64,000 nt of DNA from Spirosoma sp. SC4-14 (GTDB lineage Bacteria > Bacteroidota > Bacteroidia > Cytophagales > Spirosomataceae). Below, in pieces: positions 30,001 through 36,249 of the stretch. The notes beneath the pieces were generated by a model, which did no database searches, was not told the origin of the DNA, and saw only the letters and a list, made by a program, of their open reading frames with translations. Within the stretch, counting starts at the first letter, position 1. Each line of letters starts with the position of its first letter. Both the position numbers and the translations under genes were made by a program. The stretch is taken from positions 2,231,001-2,295,000 of the forward strand of contig NZ_CP147518.1 of the NCBI RefSeq assembly GCF_037201965.1, in the 5' to 3' direction.

Positions 30001-30139
30001 AGAATATTCGCTAATTGCCAGTTATCTGCATATGAGTTTGAATCGCCTGTTTATTTCCCAGCAACGCACGCACGAGATGGTTATTTATCATTTTCTGGCT
30101 CGATATTATGAGTCACAACAGGCTCGGCAATGCCGCTAA
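27041..30139 (+). CDS. lanB: Lantibiotic dehydratase, full length
   Basis: Dehydrates Ser/Thr in a precursor peptide, using glutamyl-tRNA. 1032 aa, so glutamylation and elimination parts are on one chain. The N-terminal domain holds YALRMSSRATPFGLMSGFSVG, the LanB signature; ALDSDFGIGYG and the middle strands belong to the same domain; the C-terminal thiopeptide/SpaB_C domain (about 750-1025) has WLYVKLYMG, IGPFIEQL, FFIRYADPDTHLRLRF. No lanC cyclase gene was found in the window. The likely substrate is the Cys-free peptide at 26827. Confidence 0.93.
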   Translation: MISIASSFYLLRLPALPFQSVKVEAIATSLQHLWETTILAEAVFVASPELYQQVSNHISLKGWPLSNALFHSLVKYALRMSSRATPFGLMSGFSVGQLAESTRVSINSEQVVVRHQRLDMDCMAGLIRHINSDITIKKQLLFFPNNSRYTVGDELRYTERDDTGLSRHYFISSVSQTDYLTDLLQRTETGASLEHLACLLKQAGAPYQTARAFVDELVDSQLLVSELEPMLTGPSMICRLRERLAQLRGSHSLVNRLSQIEHLLSSTTADSRDVYQSVENLIAGYTGSTVPQRLIQTDTSLNTPDNQISQNVIQTILSQLAELKDVNQSSVTTQLTDFSRRFRERYDQQEIPLQLALDSDFGIGYGNSSGDQANYTPLLDSLTIPPANSPTQFLLGPYEQLVLSKFSQALRANEPVIVLTADDLIPLEGSGVPFASSFYVLGNLLSASAANLDRGDFQFNILSAEGPSAANLLGRFCAHSPELTNQVKRLLKREEEEQLDAIFAEIIHWPDDRLGNILVRPVLRDYEIPYISQASVDKDHQIPLDDLLLSVQADGRLVLRSKRYGKEIIPRLSTAHNYHTGLSTYQFLADLQRQNQATHLGWQWGALDNQPFLPRVTYKNLILSRARWILRQHTLPTNSLNEFIAHLSIHYKLPKWIAIADGDNELVLDLESLIGQQLLLDEYRRRSPLRIIEWVATPDQCWIATKDGSYVNELVIPCETRTTPAPLFNQNRFSTAWGAAEPDSFSYTRSFDLGSEWLYVKLYMGVQPADDLLKTVIGPFIEQLKAQNQIELFFFIRYADPDTHLRLRFYSTRPQFYTSVLEQLYQLLAPYRQSGVIYRVQTDTYEREIERYGASAIVDSEQLFDVDSQAILDYLKDEISLQDRWLFALQSCDALLNDFGLSIQAKVGLLQQLQRQFLAEHRADKTLRKELNDRYRNDRSIIDQLLSGGLSEGSNLNAAYLQTRSRQLQAIIDRIKGNIQNTSHQPAEYSLIASYLHMSLNRLFISQQRTHEMVIYHFLARYYESQQARQCR

Positions 30140-30166
30140 GGACTTATAAACGAGCAGACACCCGCC

Positions 30167-30232
30167 TTTGTCGAGTTGATGGGAACGTTAGTCTAAATTT
30201 TTAAGGAATTCCAATCAGTAGGGCTAAACTTG
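30167..30232 (+). promoter_or_regulatory. LytTR operator and promoter, site 2
   Basis: TTTGTCGAG (30167-30175) and TTAGTCTAA (30188-30196) with N12 between; a -7-like TAAACTTG starts at 30225, again 29 nt after the second repeat. It precedes the precursor at 30263. Confidence 0.8.
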
Positions 30233-30262
30233 TTTCAACAAACACATAACACACCCTTTTCA

Positions 30263-30466
30263 ATGAAATCATTTCTGGAAAAGTTTATGCCAAAGGCAAT
30301 GGCTGATTCAGTCAATCGTAAGCTGCAAAGCAATGAAATCGAACTTTTATCCGACGAGTTATCCTTAAAAGTGCGCGGGGGCGATAAAGATTACTCGCCC
30401 ACATACGAGCATGAAGTAGAAAAACAAAGCAAGTTTACTGATCCTTCTATTCTACTAAGGTTTTAA
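30263..30466 (+). CDS. Double-glycine RiPP precursor, 67 aa
   Basis: Starts MKSFLEKFMPKAMADSVNRK (ATG 30263; an upstream ATG at 30230 adds 11 residues and is less likely). The leader ends DELSLKVRGG at residues 39-40, a double-glycine site for a C39 peptidase exporter. The 27-residue core begins DKDYSPTYEHE and ends TDPSILLRF; it is rich in aromatic and charged residues, with no cysteine. It is the first gene of the second LytTR-controlled unit, upstream of a radical SAM enzyme. Confidence 0.72.
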   Translation: MKSFLEKFMPKAMADSVNRKLQSNEIELLSDELSLKVRGGDKDYSPTYEHEVEKQSKFTDPSILLRF

Positions 30467-30585
30467 CAGTTGTTTGAGTGAGCGATTTGACCGCAGCAGG
30501 TATATGCGCAACTACTAATGCTAAACACTTATTAGCGGCATAAGTCTTCTGTCTTTCAAAACCAAAACGTATATACCATATCGTT

Positions 30586-30771
30586 ATGAAGTGGAAAAAT
30601 GTCTTTTCATTACCGAAACGCAAAAAAGTTCGTCGAAAAATCTTGGACCACCTAAGCGAAGCTGATGGCCCAATCGATGCCAATCAGGTAACTGGTGGCA
30701 CTCCATCGACACCCGGACAGCCAGAAGTAGGATGGCTCAAGAGCGAAGCTTCTGGTACGCCAAAAATGTAA
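30586..30771 (+). CDS. Double-glycine RiPP precursor, 61 aa
   Basis: Begins MKWKNVFSLPKRKKVRRKIL; very basic N-terminus. A Gly-Gly site follows NQVT at residues 37-38, leaving a 23-residue core TPSTPGQPEVGWLKSEASGT plus PKM. The core has one Trp in WLKS, a Trp-x-Lys spacing that radical SAM cyclophane synthases can cross-link (inference). Its stop is 14 bp before the start of the radical SAM gene, so the two should be co-translated. The leader length (38) matches the five precursors further downstream. Confidence 0.68.
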   Translation: MKWKNVFSLPKRKKVRRKILDHLSEADGPIDANQVTGGTPSTPGQPEVGWLKSEASGTPKM

Positions 30772-30785
30772 CAATCGGGTTTGAC

Positions 30786-32012
30786 ATGAGAAAGCATCGT
30801 CATCCGCAGATAAAAGGCCTGGTTATTAAGGTAGCCAGTCGATGCAATTTAAATTGCTCCTACTGTTACGTTTACAATCAGGGTGACACTACCTATCAAT
30901 TACAGCCGCGCTTCATGTCGGGCGAAACCGTTTCGTTGCTGCTGAAGCGTGTTGGCGATTATTGCCGAAGGCACCGATCAAGAACATTCCGCTTTATTTT
31001 CCACGGGGGCGAGCCACTGCTCGTCCCCGTTTCGTTTTATTATGAGTTTGTCGGAAAAGTGACTAGCTACCTGCCCACTTACACAACGGTTAGTTATTTT
31101 GTTCAGACGAATGGGGTTTTACTAACCGATCGGTGGTGCCAGGTGCTGGGTGAGCTGAATATCCAGATTGGCATTAGCCTGGATGGAGACCCACAAACCC
31201 ATAATAAATACCGGGTCGACCACAAAGGGCAAGGTTCTTACGAAGCAACCATTCGGGGGCTACGCAAAGCCCAGGCTCACAAAGCCGTTCGCTATGAGCC
31301 TGGTATTTTAGTAGTTATAGATCCAGGCAGTGATCCCGCCAGTTTTTTAGAGCAAATGGTCAGGTTAAAGATTAGCTCGCTGAATCTGCTTTTTCCCGAT
31401 GGAACGCACACGAACCGGCCTCCTCATTTACCGCTTCATTCATTAGAAACACCTTATGCAGATTGGCTTGTTCAGGTCTTTGATAAATGGTTGCAACTAC
31501 CGGTATCGGAACGGCCTTCCATTCGTTTATTCCAGCAACTTATCAATCTAATTCTTGGCTTTACGCCAGCCGCTACCGTTGTTGGACGCAAACCGGGTGT
31601 TTTTCTGGTTATTGAAACCGACGGTAGCATTGAAGCTGAAGATTCACTGAAAGTCTGCCAGCCCGGCATTACCAAGGAAGGACAGCATCTACAGACGCAT
31701 ACCCTGGAATCGGCTCTGGCAGCCCCCCTCGTTACCCAATGCGCGCACAGCCGGTCAGCCTTACCAACCAAATGCCTGCCTTGCCCCATTCGAAATGTTT
31801 GCGGAGGAGGGTTTGTCGTACATCGCTACCATCCCGAGAATGGATTCGACAATCCGTCGGTTTATTGCCGGGACTTGCTCAGGCTTATTACCCATATTCA
31901 AACCACAGTGCTGGCTACTTTACCACGCTCGTTAGTAGAAAACTATTCCGTTCGACCGTTGCCGTTCGAACAGGCCCTGGAGATCTTAAGCAAGTCAAAC
32001 AGCGAGAGTTGA
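30786..32012 (+). CDS. Radical SAM/SPASM peptide maturase, FxsB/cyclophane-synthase-like
   Basis: 408 aa. The AdoMet iron-sulfur motif is C20-C24-C27 in KVASRCNLNCSYCYVYNQGD, followed by FIFHGGEPLLVP; the C-terminal SPASM region has CLPCPIRNVCGGGFVVHRYHPENGFDN with a further Cys. The NGFDNPSVYC ending and CSYCYVYN start match the FxsB/GrrM-type group that forms C-C bonds between aromatic and aliphatic side chains. The ATG at 30786 is preferred: the earlier start at 30732 lies inside the precursor gene. Acts most likely on the precursors at 30263 and/or 30586. Confidence 0.88.
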   Translation: MRKHRHPQIKGLVIKVASRCNLNCSYCYVYNQGDTTYQLQPRFMSGETVSLLLKRVGDYCRRHRSRTFRFIFHGGEPLLVPVSFYYEFVGKVTSYLPTYTTVSYFVQTNGVLLTDRWCQVLGELNIQIGISLDGDPQTHNKYRVDHKGQGSYEATIRGLRKAQAHKAVRYEPGILVVIDPGSDPASFLEQMVRLKISSLNLLFPDGTHTNRPPHLPLHSLETPYADWLVQVFDKWLQLPVSERPSIRLFQQLINLILGFTPAATVVGRKPGVFLVIETDGSIEAEDSLKVCQPGITKEGQHLQTHTLESALAAPLVTQCAHSRSALPTKCLPCPIRNVCGGGFVVHRYHPENGFDNPSVYCRDLLRLITHIQTTVLATLPRSLVENYSVRPLPFEQALEILSKSNSES

Positions 32013-32018
32013 TTCGAA

Positions 32019-32084
32019 TTTGTCGAGTATATCGAAAGCTTGGTCTAAAGAATTTTTGGATTGCTACGATAGCCTGCATCTTTC
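32019..32084 (+). promoter_or_regulatory. LytTR operator and promoter, site 3
   Basis: TTTGTCGAG (32019-32027) and TTGGTCTAA (32040-32048) with N12 between. At the fixed 29-nt offset the -7 position (32077) reads CATCTTTC, a weaker box than at the other sites. It lies 7 bp after the radical SAM stop and upstream of the five tandem precursors. Confidence 0.72.
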
Positions 32085-32090
32085 ACTTGT

Positions 32091-32139
32091 TAAACACATG
32101 CGCTGCCTATAAGGCGCCACAAGCGGCCTAATGTGTTTA
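32091..32139. promoter_or_regulatory. Leader hairpin before the precursor array
   Basis: TAAACACAT (32091-32099) pairs with ATGTGTTTA (32131-32139); the 31-nt loop holds a second short stem (GCC/GGC). It lies in the transcript leader just before the first of the five precursors, where it could stabilise the mRNA or act in control. No poly-T follows, so a terminator is unlikely. Confidence 0.45.
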
Positions 32140-32167
32140 TAGTCAGTTCACTTTAATTCCTAAAACA

Positions 32168-32362
32168 ATGGCAAGTAAATCATTGAAACAGATTGTAAAT
32201 CAACTGAAAAGCAGTGATCCTGAGACAACCGAAGGCTTTTCTGAGCTTACGCCTGAAGAAGCCGAAGAACTGGCCGGTGGGCTAACCGACATTGGCCTGA
32301 ACGGAGCCTGCGGCAACAAAGGTTGCCCAACAACCAACACCAGTTGTGGGCAGTCGCAGTAG
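32168..32362 (+). CDS. Cys-rich double-glycine precursor 1 (64 aa)
   Basis: Leader of 38 residues starting MASKSLKQIVNQL and ending FSELTPEEAEELAGG. The 26-residue core contains NGACGNKGCPTTNTSC, cysteines at 48, 53 and 60, and a Pro after the second Cys. First of five tandem paralogues between two radical SAM genes. The core is Asn/Gly/Thr-rich and hence open to dehydration, cross-linking, hydroxylation or glycosylation by the enzymes in the cluster. Confidence 0.88.
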   Translation: MASKSLKQIVNQLKSSDPETTEGFSELTPEEAEELAGGLTDIGLNGACGNKGCPTTNTSCGQSQ

Positions 32363-32413
32363 CATACACGCTGTTTCAGAGCATTTCTTCACAATTTATT
32401 TTATCTCAAAAAC

Positions 32414-32596
32414 ATGGCTACTAAATCGTTAGACAAAATCCTGAACCAACTCCCCGCCAGCGAGGGCGAAGAAACAGAAGGATTCTCGGAAATCAGCCCC
32501 GAAGAAGCCGAAGAACTGGCTGGTGGCCTGACCGATATAGGTGTTAATGGCGCCTGTGGCAACAAAGGCTGCCCCATATCAAACTCAGGCTGTTAG
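32414..32596 (+). CDS. Cys-rich double-glycine precursor 2 (60 aa)
   Basis: Same plan as precursor 1: 38-residue leader (MATKSLDKILNQLPASE), Gly-Gly site, then a 22-residue core with NGACGNKGCPISNSGC, cysteines at 48, 53 and 60. It ends exactly at the third Cys. The leader is almost identical to that of precursor 3 while the core differs at two or three positions, as expected for selection for core diversity. Confidence 0.88.
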   Translation: MATKSLDKILNQLPASEGEETEGFSEISPEEAEELAGGLTDIGVNGACGNKGCPISNSGC

Positions 32597-32710
32597 CGAT
32601 CGGGATAGTGACTTATACGATCGGGTATAGCAGAACTTGACTAGTCAAGCACCCTATCGGCCTACCAGCACGCAGCGTTTATTCATTCTATTTTATTTTT
32701 AAACCAGATT

Positions 32711-32896
32711 ATGGCTACTAAATCGTTAGACAAAATCCTGAATCAGCTACCAGGCAACGAAGGCGAGGAAACGGAAGGGTTCTCAGAAATCACTCCTGAA
32801 GAAGCCGAAGAATTATCGGGGGGGCTTTCCGACATTGATGTTAATGGTGCCTGCGGCAACAGAGGATGCCCGGTGTCAAATACAGGATGTAAATAA
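32711..32896 (+). CDS. Cys-rich double-glycine precursor 3 (61 aa)
   Basis: Leader MATKSLDKILNQLPGNE ... EELSGG (38 residues), then a core with DIDVNGACGNRGCPVSNTGC and a final Lys. Cysteines at 48, 53 and 60. It differs from precursor 2 mainly by Lys to Arg and by IDV for IGV. The upstream gap (32597-32710) carries no gene. Confidence 0.88.
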   Translation: MATKSLDKILNQLPGNEGEETEGFSEITPEEAEELSGGLSDIDVNGACGNRGCPVSNTGCK

Positions 32897-33027
32897 GGGT
32901 ACTCACCAACGACTGGGTTCGGGTTAAGCAGCCCATATTCCCCTACAGGTATGCAAATTCAGGGAAATTAATCTGACCACCCTTGTTCAACTTTCCCAAT
33001 CAACCACAATTCAACCAGTAAAAAAAC

Positions 33028-33219
33028 ATGGCTACTAAATCGTTAAAACAAGTCCTGAACCAGTTGACCAGTAAAGACGGCTCTGAAAGCGAAGGCTTCT
33101 CAGAACTATCGCCCGAAGAAGCCGAAGAACTGGCTGGCGGCCTAACCGATATTGGTGTTAATGGTGCCTGCGGTAACAAAGGCTGCCCAACCACTAACTC
33201 AAGTTGCGGTAAATCGTAA
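33028..33219 (+). CDS. Cys-rich double-glycine precursor 4 (63 aa)
   Basis: Leader MATKSLKQVLNQLTSKDGSE ... EELAGG (38 residues), core NGACGNKGCPTTNSSCGKS with cysteines at 48, 53 and 60. Its core is closest to precursor 1. A hairpin follows at 33226. The conserved EGFSELSPEEAEELAGG leader end shows it is exported by the same C39 transporter. Confidence 0.88.
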   Translation: MATKSLKQVLNQLTSKDGSESEGFSELSPEEAEELAGGLTDIGVNGACGNKGCPTTNSSCGKS

Positions 33220-33225
33220 AGTTCC

Positions 33226-33264
33226 CTGCGCCATGCGGGGCAAGCCTGTACTCGTATGGCGCAG
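33226..33264. terminator. Hairpin after precursor 4
   Basis: CTGCGCCAT (33226-33234) pairs perfectly with ATGGCGCAG (33256-33264), 21-nt loop. It follows the stop of precursor 4 by 7 bp and could serve as processing or partial termination site. No clear T-tract. Confidence 0.5.
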
Positions 33265-33351
33265 CCCTTATATCCTGCTAAAGCAGGAATCTATCCTCCA
33301 GCATACGATTTTCTTTCCCTAAAAAAATAACAAATCATCTGTCATATCGCC

Positions 33352-33531
33352 ATGACCAATAAATCTCTGGAAAACGCTATTAAACAAGTAGGCCAATCGT
33401 CCGCCGAAGAAACGGAAGGATTCTCAGAAATTACTCCCGAAGAAGCCGACGAACTAGCCGGAGGATACAGTGGTGAAAAAAATACGGGCTGTCCTGTGTA
33501 TAACACGGGTTGCCCCAGTCCTGCCGCTTAA
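33352..33531 (+). CDS. Cys-rich double-glycine precursor 5, divergent core (59 aa)
   Basis: A short ORF (59 aa). Leader MTNKSLENAIKQVGQSS ... EEADELAGG is again exactly 38 residues, but the core differs: YSGEKNTGCPVYNTGCPSPA, with only two cysteines, each followed by Pro. The ACGN block of the other four is missing. It lies 82 bp before the second radical SAM gene. The two Cys-Pro pairs make it the best test case for a prolyl hydroxylase. Confidence 0.83.
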   Translation: MTNKSLENAIKQVGQSSAEETEGFSEITPEEADELAGGYSGEKNTGCPVYNTGCPSPAA

Positions 33532-33612
33532 CCTTTTCCTACTGGCGTTACTCATTATCATTCACATTCGTTTTTCACCCAATCCTTCCCGTTTTCTAAT
33601 CTTTTTGATGCT

Positions 33613-34974
33613 ATGAACTTCAAACGATCACACTATTTGGTCATCACCGATCCTATATCGGATACGATTCCTAAACGAATGTTATTAGCAACCCGTACGG
33701 CCCGAACCCTCGTAATCAACGAATCGCTCCATACGAAACTACAAAACGAGGATTGGGACGAAATGAATGACAATGACTTTGACAAACTGCGTCAGATCGA
33801 AGCTATTGTACCAGCAAATGAAAATGAATTACAAACCATTATTGGCCGGAACAAAGCCGCAGTAGCCGATGGGAATACCTTATATCATGTTATTCAGCCA
33901 ACGGCAATGTGCCAGTTAGGATGCGGCTACTGCGGCCAAAAACATACTAAAGACTACGTCGGGGCCGCATCGTCAGAGTTGATCCTGGAACGTATCGAGA
34001 GCAAATTTTCGCTCAAGAATTACAGGCATGTCGAAATTGCCTGGTTCGGTGGGGAGCCGCTCATGGCCTATGCTCAAATTCGCGAACTGACGCCTAAACT
34101 TAAAGCACTAGCCAGGCAATATAATTGCACCTATAGTGCCAAGCTGGTCACCAATGGCTTAAGTTTAAAGGAGCCTATTTTCCTGGATCTGGTCCAGAAA
34201 TATGGTGTTAATTCAATAGAAGTGACGTTAGACGGTACTGCCGAATACCACGACGCCCGGCGGCATACGAAAGAAGGGCTTTCAACATTCAACCTCATTT
34301 TCCAGAATCTGGTAAAGATTTACAATCGTTCTGATTTCAAAGAGTTGGCCTGCCCGATTTCCATACGGTGTAATGTCGACGAACGTAATAATGAGAGTGT
34401 TGTTCCGCTCATCAAATTACTAGCCAAGCACAATTTGCAGGACAAAATTGCTTATTTCTACGTAGCGCCGATTCATGCCTGGGGCAACGATGCTCATAAA
34501 CTTTCGTTGGAAAAACAGGTTTTTGCTGAGCAGGAAATTGACTGGATTGTCGAGCAATTTAAACACGGTTTTACTCCCTCCCTATTACCCGGTCTGAATC
34601 CGGTGGTTTGCCTGTCGGTGACGCCCGACGCCGAGGTTTTCGACGCTTTTGGTAACGTGTTTGACTGCACAGAGGTGCCTTATGTGGAAAGTTATGAAGG
34701 AACAGAATATGTACTGGGGAATATCAACAACGGCTTAAACTCCTTATCAAAACACCGCACCCTATTGAGTTTCAATGATGAAATAATGGACGGAAAATAC
34801 CCCTGTACGTCATGCCAGATGCTGCCCGTATGTGGCGGAAGCTGTCCCAAATCGTGGCGGGAAGGTATGGCCGCCTGTCCAACCAATAAATTCAATATCA
34901 AAGACAAGTTGCTGATGCATTATGCCATTAAAAAGAGTGGCAAGGAAGAGTTTGTTGCCATGATTGCCGACTAA
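33613..34974 (+). CDS. Radical SAM/SPASM peptide maturase
   Basis: 453 aa. A ~90-residue N-terminal region with no cysteines (possibly a leader-binding RRE-like part) precedes the AdoMet motif C100-C104-C107 in QPTAMCQLGCGYCGQ, then FGGEPLMAYA. The C-terminal SPASM part contains CTSCQMLPVCGGSCPKSW and a later Cys. This is a different subfamily from the enzyme at 30786. Its position right after the five Cys-rich precursors makes them its likely substrates, possibly forming thioether (sactipeptide-type) or C-C links (inference). Confidence 0.88.
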   Translation: MNFKRSHYLVITDPISDTIPKRMLLATRTARTLVINESLHTKLQNEDWDEMNDNDFDKLRQIEAIVPANENELQTIIGRNKAAVADGNTLYHVIQPTAMCQLGCGYCGQKHTKDYVGAASSELILERIESKFSLKNYRHVEIAWFGGEPLMAYAQIRELTPKLKALARQYNCTYSAKLVTNGLSLKEPIFLDLVQKYGVNSIEVTLDGTAEYHDARRHTKEGLSTFNLIFQNLVKIYNRSDFKELACPISIRCNVDERNNESVVPLIKLLAKHNLQDKIAYFYVAPIHAWGNDAHKLSLEKQVFAEQEIDWIVEQFKHGFTPSLLPGLNPVVCLSVTPDAEVFDAFGNVFDCTEVPYVESYEGTEYVLGNINNGLNSLSKHRTLLSFNDEIMDGKYPCTSCQMLPVCGGSCPKSWREGMAACPTNKFNIKDKLLMHYAIKKSGKEEFVAMIAD

Positions 34975-35068
34975 CGCATCAGCTATACCTCGCCCTGCTT
35001 CCAGCTTCTATCACATCGATTTTGCTTACCGTCCCTAGCCTGGCACTAACCAAACAGATAAGCATTGT

Positions 35069-36085
35069 ATGGACCCTACTCAGCCCTATTTACAGCAATT
35101 TATTAATACACTATGGACATTCGACAAATCGGATACCGACGAGGAATTATTGCAGACGGGCTTGTTTGCCGACATTCTTGCTCGCTTAAGCCGTGCTTAT
35201 GTTGGGTCTCAGTGGCGAGCCTTAAGCTATCTGTGGGATAAATATGAAACAGGACTTAAACTATCTCGCGAAGGAAAGTTGAATGGTGCAGAGCAGGCGT
35301 TTGCTGAAGCCAATGAGGCTTGCCACCAATTGAGTAGCAACCCGTCGTTCGGTCAACTGGTGCAGGTAGCAGCCTTGCCAGCAATTGCTTATCTGCGCTA
35401 TAAAGAAGCCCGTTATCAGGAAGCCGAATCGCTCCTAATTGCCTCAATCGATAGCGACGCTCAACTGCTTTCTGAAGGCTTTTATATTCTGGAATATCAC
35501 CGTGTTCAGCAGTTGCATAACCTGGCCCGGCTCTACTTCCGCCAGAATCGTCTGGAAGATGGCGCACAAATGATTGCCGAAGCGCTGCAATTTATTATCT
35601 ATGGTCATAAGCCATCGGTTGGAAATGGCAGTGGCTGGCAGGAACAGAATACCGCGCAAATTCCAGCACAACTTTCGTCCGACATGCTGTTTCAGCTCAC
35701 AAACGAAACCGCAGGTTTGTTTCTGGCTTATCCCGACCGAAACAGGGAATTATGTCAGATTGCATTCCGGAATTTAGCCTTCGCCGACGCCCATACCGAT
35801 GATGAAGATATTTTGCAACAGTGGTTCTGGCTTAAAGAGATCTATGCCAAAGATCAGTTCAACCGGTTTTTGCAGGAGAGCCTAGTGTTTTTAGTAACGC
35901 AGCCCAACCGCTTCGACTCCTGTAAGCTGTCGATTTTGATGGACATCGCAGAGGGCGTAAACCAGCGCGATGCATACACGATGACCATCAACGAAGCGAT
36001 TCAGCATTTTATAAGTAAGCTACAGATAAGCAAAAAACAACACGAAACCTGCTCTATCTTCTTTCGACAATTAACCGACAATTAA
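35069..36085 (+). CDS. TPR-like helical protein, 338 aa
   Basis: Cytosolic, all-helical. Helix pairs such as LSREGKLNGAEQAFAEANEAC, RYKEARYQEAESLL and NLARLYFRQNRLEDGAQMIAEAL look like three or more tetratricopeptide repeats (about residues 60-180). No catalytic motif. It follows the second radical SAM gene in the same direction, 94 bp away, and may be an assembly or regulatory partner of the peptide maturation enzymes. I cannot assign a family name. Confidence 0.6.
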   Translation: MDPTQPYLQQFINTLWTFDKSDTDEELLQTGLFADILARLSRAYVGSQWRALSYLWDKYETGLKLSREGKLNGAEQAFAEANEACHQLSSNPSFGQLVQVAALPAIAYLRYKEARYQEAESLLIASIDSDAQLLSEGFYILEYHRVQQLHNLARLYFRQNRLEDGAQMIAEALQFIIYGHKPSVGNGSGWQEQNTAQIPAQLSSDMLFQLTNETAGLFLAYPDRNRELCQIAFRNLAFADAHTDDEDILQQWFWLKEIYAKDQFNRFLQESLVFLVTQPNRFDSCKLSILMDIAEGVNQRDAYTMTINEAIQHFISKLQISKKQHETCSIFFRQLTDN

Positions 36086-36249
36086 CCAATTCTTTGGCAG
36101 TACATGCCCCTTATCCGATTACAAAGAGTCTGATCCATATTTGCTCTCTCCTATATCGCTCGTTATAAGGCACGAAACCGCCCTGGAAAATCTGGCCGAA
36201 TCAAGGCATATCAAGTGATGAGTAAATGAGATTTTTAAACTAATCGACC

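Noticed and set aside
31739..32131. A 130-codon + strand frame overlapping the end of the radical SAM gene
   Set aside because: It overlaps the SPASM cysteine region in another frame and runs across the LytTR operator and hairpin; no domain is visible.
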